A stretch of DNA of 64,000 bases from Hansfordia pulvinata. Lineage: Eukaryota; Ascomycota; Sordariomycetes; Xylariales. Position numbers and translations under genes: made by a program. This document shows positions 21,789 to 32,190 of this stretch, in pieces; position 1 is the first letter of the stretch, and each line of letters starts with the position of its first letter. The stretch lies in assembly GCA_006538405.1 (NCBI GenBank), contig BJKQ01000002.1, positions 4,365,770-4,429,769 on the forward strand, given 5' to 3'. The notes beneath the pieces were generated by a model that worked only from the letters and a program-made list of their open reading frames with translations, did not search any database and had not been told where the DNA came from.

Positions 21789-23675
21789 ATGTCGGCCCGA
21801 GCGAGGCCGTGCGATATGTGCCGCCTGCGCAAGACGCGGTGCGTCAGGCAGAACGACGAGGCCCAGTGCATCCTCTGCGCCTTCCACGACAAACGCTGCA
21901 CGTACCTACGAGGTCCTCGGCGCAGGCCGCTTCGCATCGACCAGTCTCCTCCAGCCGTGTCCCGAGAGCAGCAGAGGCAGCAGCAGCAGCAGCAGCCAGA
22001 CGATGACTCGTTTGTAGACGAGCTTCGAGACGAGCACATGGTGGTCAGCCCCGAGACCGAGACCGAGACGGACCCGGGCGGACCCGGGCCCGAGCCCCAG
22101 CAACACTGCCACGAAGCGCCGCTCTCGCTCCTGGACGGCACCCTGGGGCTTGATCTTGACACGCACCCGCAGTTCGTCGGCACCTCGAGCCATCGCGAGC
22201 CGGCCCTGCTGGACCTCCAGGCCGGGCCCGAGGGTGCAGGTGCGGGTGCGGGTGCGGGTGCAACAACAGGTGCAGGTGGCCCTCTTGATGGGGTCGCCGG
22301 AGGGGCCCGGACGCGCTCTCGCCGGGTCAACGACCGCAACGTCTTCCTCATCTGCCCCGACGACGGGGCGGCATCCGAGTCGCAGCGACTCAACGACTGC
22401 GACGCCATCGAGGAGAGCGTCGGGTTCATGGGCAAGGCCCTAGTCCAGCTCTACTTCCGGCTCGTCCACGCCAGCTTCCCGGTGCTGCACAAGGGCGTCT
22501 TCCTGGCCAAGCATGCCATATCGCACCAGATGTTCTCCCCGCCTCTACTGGCCGCCGTCTACCTCGTGGCGCTCGACTATCACGTGTACGACTCGAGCTT
22601 CGGCGAGCAGATGGCCGGCTTCAACCTGGCCAACGGCCAGATGACGCTCGAGGCCCTCGCCGACCGCACCATGGCCGAGGACCTGCGCAGGCCCAAGCTC
22701 AGCACCCTCCAGGCCGGGCTCCTCCTCCTCCAGCGGTCCCGCGCCGGTGCCGAGGCCGGCAACTGGATGTTCGCGGCACAGATGATCGCCCTGGCCCAGG
22801 GGCTGGGGCTGCATGCGGACTGTCAGGGCTGGGCCATCCCTGACTGGGAGAAGAGCCTGAGGCGACGGCTGGGCTGGTCGCTGTACATGCAGGACCGATG
22901 GGGAGCTTGTGTCCACGGCCGCCCGCCGCTTCTGAGCGACGACGACTGGGATCTGCAGGTCTGCACGCCGAGTGACTTTCCAGAGCCTCCGGCCCCGGAT
23001 GAGGTGCACGTGGTGGGCGCAGGCCGCCATGTTGACACGGATTCGGGAGCCGAGCTGTTCATCCGGCACACCGAGCTGGCGCAGATCTTGACCGATGTCA
23101 TCCGCCAGTTCTATGCCACGGCGGCCACCAAGCCTGGGGGCCGTCTCGACTGCATGGGACCCGTCGCCGCCGTCGAGATGGCGAAGCCCCTGATGCTGCA
23201 GCTGCGCAGTTGGCAGGCCGGGCTGCCGGATCGGCTGCGCCTCGAGTCCACCGAGCCGAGGAGACTCTCCGCCAACGCCTCGCTGCACGTTGCGCACCTG
23301 GCCGTGGAGGTGGCTCTCCACCGGGCCCTTGTGAGACTGCTGACCCCGGCCACGCCGTCGAACCTCGCGCACGCCGTGAGGCTGGCGGCCAAGAACCGAG
23401 TGCAGAGCGCGATCGGCCTCATGGAGTCACTGCGCCCGGAGCACATGGGGGCCTTCTGGGGCGGCTCGGCGGCGTACCAGATTGCCATCGTGGGAAGCTT
23501 GACGTGCCTGCTCTGGGCCACCTCCGACAGCCCAGACGAGATGGAGTGGTGCGTCGGGCAGATGGAGGACCTGCGCTGGGTCGTGCGAGTCAGAGCTCAG
23601 GGCGCCGTGTTCATGAAGGCGGCATTGAGGCTCATAGAGGCGGACTGGGACCGGTTGGTTCTGGACCGGCTTTGA
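21789..23675 (+). CDS. Zn2Cys6 transcription factor, likely cluster regulator
   Basis: Nuclear DNA-binding regulator of 628 aa in one exon. The binuclear zinc cluster is at the very N-terminus: Cys 8, 11, 18, 27, 30 and 37 (CX2CX6CX8CX2CX6C), with basic linker CRLRKTRC and a second basic patch RGPRRRPLR. A poly-Gln tract (~65-70), acidic/Thr-Glu repeats and a Gly-Ala repeat follow, then the fungal_trans regulatory domain from ~225, with FRLVHASFPVLHKGVF, WMFAAQMIALAQGLGLH, WSLYMQDRWGACVHGRPPLL and a distal helical region. It sits in the middle of the catabolic genes in the same orientation as three of them, so a pathway-specific activator is the natural reading. The inducer and binding site cannot be seen. 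Confidence 0.93.
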   Translation: MSARARPCDMCRLRKTRCVRQNDEAQCILCAFHDKRCTYLRGPRRRPLRIDQSPPAVSREQQRQQQQQQPDDDSFVDELRDEHMVVSPETETETDPGGPGPEPQQHCHEAPLSLLDGTLGLDLDTHPQFVGTSSHREPALLDLQAGPEGAGAGAGAGATTGAGGPLDGVAGGARTRSRRVNDRNVFLICPDDGAASESQRLNDCDAIEESVGFMGKALVQLYFRLVHASFPVLHKGVFLAKHAISHQMFSPPLLAAVYLVALDYHVYDSSFGEQMAGFNLANGQMTLEALADRTMAEDLRRPKLSTLQAGLLLLQRSRAGAEAGNWMFAAQMIALAQGLGLHADCQGWAIPDWEKSLRRRLGWSLYMQDRWGACVHGRPPLLSDDDWDLQVCTPSDFPEPPAPDEVHVVGAGRHVDTDSGAELFIRHTELAQILTDVIRQFYATAATKPGGRLDCMGPVAAVEMAKPLMLQLRSWQAGLPDRLRLESTEPRRLSANASLHVAHLAVEVALHRALVRLLTPATPSNLAHAVRLAAKNRVQSAIGLMESLRPEHMGAFWGGSAAYQIAIVGSLTCLLWATSDSPDEMEWCVGQMEDLRWVVRVRAQGAVFMKAALRLIEADWDRLVLDRL

Positions 23676-24313
23676 CAACATCGGCGAAGCGAAGCTCCCC
23701 AAGCAAGCCGCCCTCCCCTGAATCGATCGACCGGACAAGTTTCATGTGGTTAACGGTGCTGCCGCCCATTCACAAACACAGGCAGGCTCTGGCATATCCG
23801 CCATGCTTCAGGAAATGTACCGCCACCCCCACCACATGATGGACGGAACGGCTCTCCCTCCTCCTCTATTCGCTCGGCCTGGCCTGGCCCGCGGGGTGGA
23901 GGTGGAGTGGAGAGGAGATGGCCCCTCCCCGCCTGCATGATACGGCAGGGGTCTTAGTGTCGACGGGGTACGTTCGCGAGATATATTGATAGTACCTAGC
24001 CTCTCGATCCTCCGGAATGCCTGATAAGCCACCAAGCTACTCGTAGCGCCGCCGTCGCCGCAACTCGCCGACGGCCCGACGGCAGGACGACGGCGCTTTA
24101 GCTTGGCCTCCGAGACCCCCAGACGACGCCGATTAGTAACAGCAGCCGCATCGTCCAGTCTCTATCGCCGGTCACGCTCGCAGCTGGTTCACGAAAGACC
24201 AAATAAACGAAGCGTGGAAGGAGAGCATCTGGTTTCACTTCGTATCACACTCACGCCATCCGCGTTTGTACGTCACACATACATCCGTCCGCCCACGCAC
24301 GTCCGCCCACGCG
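23676..24313. promoter_or_regulatory. Promoter region of the hydrolase fusion gene
   Basis: 638 bases with several HGATAR sites: TGATAG near 23987, TGATAA at 24022-24027 and CGATAG (complement) at 24162-24167. One TACTCGTA octamer lies at 24039. No other gene seen. Confidence 0.5.
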
Positions 24314-26502
24314 ATGACCTTGGCGATGGCTTCAAATCATTCACCACTCGTCAGCTTCTCAACAGCCAAGCCCTATGTCTTCGACATTATCCCTTCTAAG
24401 ACGGCGCTGGTATTGATCGATCTCCAGCGTGACTTTGTGGACGACAATGGCTTCGGATCGGTCCAATGCGGGGATCCCGCCATTTTCGCGTCAGTGCGCT
24501 CCGTCGTCGGACGAGCACAGGGTGCCCTCGTCGCTGCAAGGCAGCTCGGCTTGCACATCATCCACACTCGCGAGGGCCACGCGCCAGATCTATCAGATCT
24601 CAGTTCCGCCAAGAGAGACCGCCAGGTTAACGCCCCAAGTGGGCACCACACGATGGGGATTGGGGACGCAGGTCCCATGGGTCGCCTCCTCGTCCGCGGC
24701 GAATACGGCCATGACATTGTCGACGAATTGCGGCCCAGGCCTGGAGAGGTAGTCATCGACAAGCCTGGGAAGGGCTCTTTCTGGAAGACGGATCTGCATC
24801 GAAGACTTATGGCAAGAGGAATCACGCATCTGCTGATCTGCGGCGTGACGACCGAGTGCTGCGTCACCACCACGGCCAGGGAGGCCAATGATCGCGGATT
24901 TCAGTGTTGCATTCTCACCGACTGCACCGGGGGCTTCGACGCCACCTTTGTACGGTCCTCCTTGGATATGATCTCCGCTTATGACGGTCTCTTCGGCTTC
25001 ACAGCGTCAAGCGCAGACTTGCTCCATGCGGCGCAGAGCACGGTGCCCGCAGCCCCGTCGACGACGCCCTCGGAGTGGGATGGGCTAGATCTGTCGCTCT
25101 CCACCTTGACCACCCTATACAAGCGAGCCGCCATCACGCCCGAGCTCGTGGTCGAGTCGGTCTACCGGCGGCTGGAGGAGTACAGCACCGTCGACCCCGC
25201 GGTATGGATCTCGCTGCGATCGAAAGACGACCTAATCAAGGAGGCCAAGGCATTGTTGCATTCGATGGGCCAAGACACAGAAAGACTCCCTGTTCTCTAC
25301 GGCGTCCCGTTTGCCGTCAAGGACAATTTCGATGTCGCCGGCATGGTAACGACCGCTGCTTTCCCCGGCACCCCTACTGCCACGTCCACCTCGACGGCTT
25401 TCGTTGTGCAGCGACTCAGGGATGCGGGTGCCATCCTTATCGGGAAGACAAACATGGATCAGTTTGCAACAGGCCTCAGCGGTTGCCGCTCGCCGTACGG
25501 CACGCCGTCAAGCGTCTTCGGCGACGGTGAATTCATCTCTGGTGGGTCCTCGTCGGGCTCAGGCGTGGCGGTCGGGGCCGGACTGGTCACCTTTGCGCTG
25601 GGCACTGACACGGCGGGGAGTGGCCGCGTGCCTGCTGCGCTCAACGGGGTAGTCGGCTACAAGCCCACGAAAGGGACGCTGTCGTCCATGGGTATGCTTC
25701 CGGCCTGCCAGAGCCTTGACACGACCTCGATATTCGCCAAGTCGACTGGGGACGCTCGGCGCGTTTGGTACGTGCTTGACCAGCACGACGACCGCGACGT
25801 GTTTTCCAAAGACCCCTCTTCTTTGCCCCTTGAACTGGCCGATTACAGGCCTTTGCACGAATCTCGTTTCACCTTCGCAACGCCTCCCCCGTCACGCTAG
25901 GCAAGTGCTGCCAGTCGTATCTGGTCGCCTTTGAAGAGGCTTGTCGACTGCTGGAAGCAATGGGTGGGCGCCGCTTGGTCCTGCCTGATGAAGTGTACGA
26001 GAACACGTTTCAGAAAGCGACTGATCTGCTTTATAGCGGTAGCCTCGTGTCTGAAAGAATTGCATGCATTGGCTATTCGTTCCTCACAAAACATTTACAC
26101 GAGCTGCACCCGACAACTCGCCAACTGTTCACATCGGTACTGGGGCGAGCAACCAGGGCATGGGAGATATATGCCGACCAGGCGGCGCAAAAGGAGGCCA
26201 CCAGACAAGTCGCGGATCTCTGCTCGAAGCAACCCGGGAAAGTGGACGTCCTTGTCACCCCAACCGTCCCTTACCATCCCACCATTGCTGCTATGGAGAT
26301 GGATCCGATCAACCTCAACGCGGATATGGGAGTCTTCACACATTTTGGGAATGTCCTGGACCTCTGCTCGATTAGTGTCGGCGCTGGTACCGTGCACGAT
26401 GGCATGCCGTTTGGAATCGGTCTGAATTGCCCCACTGGTCTGGACGGTAGATTGTTCGACCTGGCCGAGGCATTTGAAACTGCTATTAACTATGACCGTT
26501 AA
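24314..26502 (+). CDS. Cysteine hydrolase (biuret-hydrolase-like) fused to allophanate hydrolase amidase domain, frameshifted
   Basis: Bifunctional ureide hydrolase of ~729 aa. Residues ~24-240 are an isochorismatase-like cysteine hydrolase with triad D36 (LIDLQRDF), K150 (IDKPGKGSF) and C183 (GVTTECCV), closest in pattern to biuret amidohydrolases and ureidoacrylate hydrolases. From ~260 on it is an amidase-signature domain of allophanate hydrolase type: K336 (AVKDNFD), S412 (GGSSSGS) and nucleophile S436 (DTAGSGRVPA), plus DPAVWISL, DQFATGL and VGYKPTKGTLSS. The likely sequence is biuret to allophanate, then to N-carboxycarbamate, passed to the separate C-domain protein. After FATPPP the frame shifts at the five-C run 25886-25890; adding one C rejoins it to VTLGKCCQSYLVAFEEACRL and the rest, ending at 26502. 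Starts at 24314 or 24326. AT-rich repeat DNA begins right after the stop. Confidence 0.9.
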
Positions 26503-28220
26503 ATTTGAGTCAACCATACGAGCTTTTTAAATTAAAAATATTTGAAAAAAAGTTTAAAGATTCGATTAAACCTTTTTAAGTTTTTTCAATGTGGTAACTT
26601 AAATAGAAATCTTATACATAATTTATATATAACTATTTACGTTAAACTTTATTTATATTATTAAGTTATATGATATTTTAAAATAGTATTAGGCATGATT
26701 TTTTTTAAAAAAACTTGAGAAATAACATATTATTTAAGTATCATGATTTAAAAGAAGTTTTTCAATAAAGTATAAAACTACGTTACTTCGTTTATGAAAA
26801 TTTTAAATAAAGATTATACAATATAAAATAGATTAAAAATTACAAATTTTTTGGAAATTAATATTGATTAAAATTTAAGGATTTAATAACCTTATAATAT
26901 AAAGTAATTAACTTAAGAATTCATGTATAAATAAACGAAAGTTTAATTATAATTGGTTTTAAATAAGGATAAGATTATAATATTATTTTAAGAAAGATTT
27001 CAATGTTTTAATAAATTTTGAAAATTTATATATATATAAACTTTAAGTTACTTCATATATAAGTTTGACTTATATGTGCTATTTTAAATACGTAATATTA
27101 TTAACACCGAGTTTATAGAAAAGGGTTTAAAGACTTTATAAAAAGTATCGGTTTTTATTTTATATAATTAAATTAAGAAACTTATAAAATTTAAACTAAT
27201 TTATTAAACTTCACTTTAAATATATTAACTTGATTCAAGTATTTAAAAAGCTTATTTAAAGCCTTTTTTTTACGTTCATAAATCCGTGAGCTATCTTTTA
27301 TCTACCTTAATATTATATAAATCACACGAAATTAATAAAGTAAGCAACTTATATAAGTTTCCGATATATGAAAATTAATCCGAATAAATTTATTCTTAAC
27401 TTTATATATAATTCAGTTATTTTATCGATTTATATTATATATTAAGAATAATAAGTATTATTAATTTATTTTCCAATAAACAAGAGCTATTTATAAAGAT
27501 TCTATAGATGTTAAAGATAAAACGGTGATTATCAACGCTTTTTACGCTTATAAATTAAGTATCTCTTATAATGATTTAAAATTATCTTTATTTGTTATAT
27601 ATTATAAACTTAAAGTCAATTTCTAAGTCTTCATATTATTTAGCTTAAGTTTAAATATTAGTAAGTATACTTTACTAATCATTATTAAAACTCTTTATTT
27701 TAAGATCTTACTATTAATTATTAAATATAAAATACTTTTTATAATCATTATTAAAACTCTTTATTTTAAGACCTTACTATTAATTATTAAATATAAAATA
27801 CTTTTTATAATTACACTTCCTTTATGTGTTTCACTTATAAAACTTTGAATAATGTTTAATATAACTTACTTTACATATTATTAAATTAAAGATATTAAAC
27901 TTATAAATTAACTGATTATCAGCTTAAACTTATATAAACTTATATTAGTAATTTATATTATTAAATTTATTAACTTAAAATATTATTTATATCTTTATTA
28001 ATGTATTTCATAAATAAAATAAACATATATTTAATAACCTTAAAAATAAAATCGAAAACATAAAACAATTAAATCTTACAATAATTGAAAAGAACAATTA
28101 AATCTTAAAATAATTGAAAAGCTTTAAAGTGCTTATAAAGACATCTTAATATATTAAAGCTAAGAATACATAGGTTTAAAATAGGTTAGTTAAATATAGC
28201 CGAGTATAAATATCGTTATT
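26503..28220. other. AT-rich spacer with a 66-bp tandem duplication
   Basis: 1.7 kb of AT-rich DNA adjoining the gene cluster, with no MITE end recognised. It holds the 66-bp duplication at 27677-27808 and a weaker 29-bp direct repeat at 28064-28121 (unit AACAATTAAATCTTA...). Confidence 0.7.
27677..27808. repeat. 66-bp tandem duplication
   Basis: Two adjacent 66-bp copies (27677-27742 and 27743-27808) differ by one base by eye, T in AAGATCTTA against C in AAGACCTTA. That difference is a RIP-type transition. Confidence 0.9.
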
Positions 28221-28221
28221 A

Positions 28222-28690
28222 ATTATGGTTAATAATAAGTTAACTCGAGTTAACTCACGTGAGTTATTAACTCACATGAGTTAAACTCACGTGAATCCGG
28301 ATTTATGTGAGTTACTCACCTTACTGATTTAAAGTGACTATAAATCTGACTTACTCGTGAGTTAACTCATGGACTCACGGTAATTTATTTTCATTAAAAT
28401 AATAATTAATATTAAGATTTATTTCAACTTGAATAATTATTTAAAATTAAAGTTTAAATCTGATTAATTAATTTAATTCATTAATTATTTTTAAAGAATA
28501 TATTATTTAAAAAAACATCTTTTTTTACACTTTTTATACAGCTTTATACTTAAAGGTTACTTATTTTAAATCCGTGAGTTAACTTATAAGTAGCTTAAAG
28601 TAACTTATAATTCATATAAGTTAATTCACGTGAGTTGTTAACTCACGTAAATCAGTAAAATCATTGATTTAAAGATTAAAAATGGTTAAA
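28222..28690 (+). mobile_element. Degenerate CAGGGTT-family MITE
   Basis: The left arm starts near GGTTAATAATAAGTTAACTC at ~28222 and ends at CACGG (28380). A ~190-bp AT-rich core follows. The right arm starts at AATCCGTGAGTTAAC (28570) and fades at ~28690 without the AACCCTG terminus. No target duplication identified. Confidence 0.6.
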
Positions 28691-29194
28691 CGAAAATTGA
28701 GTACTTTTTAAATATAAGCCTATTTACTTATTTTAAATAATAGATTAAACTTATTATTTATAAAATTATAATAAAATCAGTTTTTAAAGATATTTTCAAT
28801 ACGTCTTTTATTTATAAATTTAATTTAATATTTATACGGATAAGATCTTTTTGATCGTGTGTTATAATCATTAAATAGTATAAACTGTAGGTTTTAAATT
28901 AATTTATAAATAAGCTATAAGTTATTTTAATTATAATAAATTTATAAGTTTATATGTCTATAAAAAGTCAAGCTTTATTAAACTTATAAATTGAAAAAAT
29001 CAAAGTTATTTCGATTCGGACTTTTAATTTCTATAACTCACTTTAAGTTATTTCTAAGTTAACTCGCGGATAGAAGAACTTTAACTGTATAACTTAAAAA
29101 AACCTTATTACGAAAGTGTTTATAAAGAAGTATTTAAATTCTTTTTTTAAAAGTTGAATATAATTATTTATCGGTAAAGTAATAGTGTAAGTAG

Positions 29195-30313
29195 CAGGGT
29201 TAATAATATAAATCATGAATCTTAAATAGATTCATAAGTAACTCACGTGAATCACTTTAAATCAATGATTTTACTGATTCACGTGAATCCGGATTCACTT
29301 GAATTTGATTTATATGAATTTAAATCAGTAAAGTGAGTGATTCATATAAATTTAAGTTACTTTAAATCAGCTTACTGATTTATATAAGTTACTTTAAGTT
29401 ATTCATAAATCGATTCACGGATTTAAAAATTTTAACTTTAACTTTAAATAAAGTTTACTTTAAAATAAAAAGTTATATTATCTTAAGTGATTGATATTAA
29501 GTAAGATGAATTACATTAAGTGATATAAATTATGTTAAGTAAGTTAAATTAAATTAAAATAAATAATAATAAGTAAAATGAATTATAATAATTAAAATAG
29601 ATTATATTAAGTATAACGAATTATATTAAGTAAAATAAATTACATTAAGTAAATTAAACTATATTAAGTAATATGAGTTATATTAAGTAAAATAAAATAT
29701 ATTAAGTAAATTGAATTAAATTAAAATGAATAATAATAAGGAAAATGAATTATAATAAGTATAATGGATTATATTAAGTAAAATGAATTATATTAAGTAA
29801 AATGAATTACATTAAATAAAATAAACTATATTAAGTAATATAAATTATATTAAGTATTAATAAGTAAAGTGAAAAATATGAATCTATTTATATAATTCTT
29901 TATAAAAAAGGATAAAGATCTTTAAATTATTAAGTTTACTCAATTTCTTTTTTTATATAAACTGTATAATAATTTATATAAGGTGATCTTATTATATATA
30001 GATAAATTATAATACTTTAATATATTATATAATTAGTTTAACTTAATCTAACTTAATTTTACTTACTTAATATTAAATGTTATTAATTAAATATGAATCC
30101 GTGAGTTAATTTATAAGTAACTTAGATTTATATAAGTTACTTTAAATTAGTAAGGTGAGTAACTTACATAAATACGGATTCATATAAGTCCAAACTCACA
30201 TGAATCTGATTCACGTGAATCTGATTTATATGAATCTGAAGCAGTAAAGTGAGTAACTCACGTGAATCCGGATTCACGTGAATCGGATTCGAGCTAACTT
30301 ATTATTAACCCTG
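29195..30313 (-). mobile_element. CAGGGTT MITE, long variant with satellite-like core
   Basis: Begins CAGGGTTAATAATATAAATC and ends TTATTAACCCTG. It is flanked by GTAAGTAG (29187-29194) and ATAAGTAG (30314-30321), an 8-bp target duplication with one G/A difference. At 1119 bp it is twice the usual size. The arms are standard, but the core (about 29480-29880) is an array of ATTAAGTAAAATGAATTAT-like units. Orientation follows the end order: right-type end first. Confidence 0.85.
29480..29880. repeat. Degenerate AT satellite (TTAAGTAAAATGAA units)
   Basis: About 20 imperfect units of TATATTAAGTAAAATGAAT-type sequence, period ~19-30, within the long MITE. Reverse-complement relatives occur at ~53400-54130 and ~60580-60830, and related units at 63600-64000. 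Confidence 0.75.
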
Positions 30314-31205
30314 ATAAGTAGTGAAAATAAACAATTACGCTTATAATAAGAACATTAAATAAAAGATTAAGTGAAGATTTTAAATACTAATAAATAAAAA
30401 TTTAAGGCTTAAAAATTATTGCATTAATTAAAACAAGGTATATTTAATTTACGGGCTAACGTATAAAAGCTCGAATTTATAAAATGCAACTTAAATTAAT
30501 AAAAAGAGTAATTTAACAAATTTGAATTAAAGGTATAAATAACTTATATAAGTTATTAATTCACTAAACTTCACTCCAGCTAATTTATTATGAGCATTTA
30601 AATATTTTAAAGTAGCTTATATAGATCGATAATTAAATTCAAAGTGTTTTACGTAAATTTTCATTAAGTTCACTTAAGATTCTAGAGTTATCTTATAAGC
30701 TAAGCTTATACCCGTTACCTCTTTTAAATATTAAAGACTTTCTAAATTCAGTTAAATTAATATTCTATGAAATATGATTAAAGTTTTATTTACGTCTTTA
30801 AAACCTGGTAATTAATAATATAATCATTTCAAATTTAGAAAGTTTAATGCTTAACTTTATTTACTTAAAAAAAAAGGTTATAATTCTGTTTATTATTTAA
30901 AAGAAGTGATATGCTTAACCTTTTATTTAAGCGTTACTTAGAATTTAAACATTAAAATTTAATCGGCACGTTATATTTTCTTTCGAATTAAACTACTCTA
31001 AACGTTAAAGGCTAATAGCTTTCGTTATTGTTTAATTAATTAACGATTTAAACATTAAGAAGATATTAGCTTTTAATCACGAACTATCGTTTTTTCACTT
31101 ATAGTTTCGATAATAAACATTTTATTTAACTAAAAATAAAGTTTAATAATCCTTTTTCAAGCTTTTATAGTAAATGATGTCCTTATCATTAAAGTTAATG
31201 ATATA
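30314..31205. other. AT-rich spacer
   Basis: About 0.9 kb of AT-rich DNA between MITE copies. No terminus, gene or tandem repeat recognised. Confidence 0.5.
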
Positions 31206-32190
31206 CGAAGTTAATATTATAAATTATAAGTTTTAAGTTAACTTATAAGTAACTCACGTGAGTTCATTCATATAAATCTTAAGTTACTTTAAGCTGCTTA
31301 TTAACCAGCTCACGGATTTAAAAAATGCACACTTTTAATATAAAATTATATAAAAAGTAAAAAAACGGATATTTTTTGAAGAAGTATATTATTAAAGAAT
31401 AAGTAATAATAAAGAGTAGTTAAATGAGTAGCTTAAGTATAAGTTAAAACCGTGTTGATTAATTAATTTAACTTGAAATCAATCTTAATATTAATTATTC
31501 TCTCAATTTAAATAAAACAATTTAAACTCGTGAGTTAACTTATGAACAGTGTTAGTATTATAAATCATGAATCTCAAGTTAACTTATAAGTAACTCACAT
31601 GAGTTACTTTGAATCACTGATTTCACTGATTCACATAAGTTAATAACTCACGTGAGTTAACTCACACTAATTATAAGTTACTTTAAGTTACTTATAAGTT
31701 AACTCAAGGATTGAAAATAAGCAAATCTTAAGTATAAAACTATATAAGAAGTATAAAAGAGATGTTTTTTAAAATAACCCATTATTAAAAATAAATTAAT
31801 AGATAGAATTAATTAATTAAATTTAAACTTTAAGTTTCAATAATTACTTAAATTAAAATTAAGTTATTCATATTAATTATAACTAGTATAAGTTAAAATT
31901 AAGGTTAATATTAACTATTATATTAATTAAAATAGATTACTATAAATCCGTGAGTTAACTCACGAATAACTTAAATTTATATGAGTTACTTTAAATTAAT
32001 AAGATGCGTAACTCACGTGAATCCGGACTTACGTGAGTTTAACTCACGTGAGTTAACTTAAGTTAGCTTATTACCAACCCTGCTTATAAGTAGCTTAAAG
32101 TCACGTAAGTTACTTTAAGTAACTCATGTGAATCCGAGTTTACGTGAGTTAAACTCACGTGAGTTAACTCGAGTTAACTTATTATTAACA
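31206..32190 (-). mobile_element. Degenerate outer MITE interrupted by a younger copy
   Basis: The left arm at ~31206-31320 (AGTTAATATTATAAATTAT start, CACGG end) and the right arm from ~31525 are split by the insertion at 31547-32082. The outer arm resumes at 32083 and ends TTATTATTAACATTA near 32190. Its own target duplication is not legible. Confidence 0.6.
31547..32082 (-). mobile_element. CAGGGTT MITE, 536 bp, nested
   Basis: Starts CAGTGTTAGTATTATAAATC and ends TTACCAACCCTG. Flanks are CTTATGAA (31539-31546) and CTTATAAG (32083-32090), which differ only by G/A changes in opposite copies, as if from an original CTTATGAG. It was inserted into the arm of an older copy at the TTATAAG site. 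Confidence 0.85.

Noticed and set aside
22545..23372. 275-codon antisense open frame in the Zn2Cys6 gene
   Set aside because: Mirror of third-position GC bias in the sense gene; no domain.
25891..25917. An intron explaining the amidase frame change
   Set aside because: The only GT...AG pair is under 30 nt and joins in the wrong phase.
29480..29880. CRISPR-like regular repeat array
   Set aside because: Units are imperfect, with no unique spacers of constant size and no cas genes, in a eukaryotic setting; it is AT satellite.
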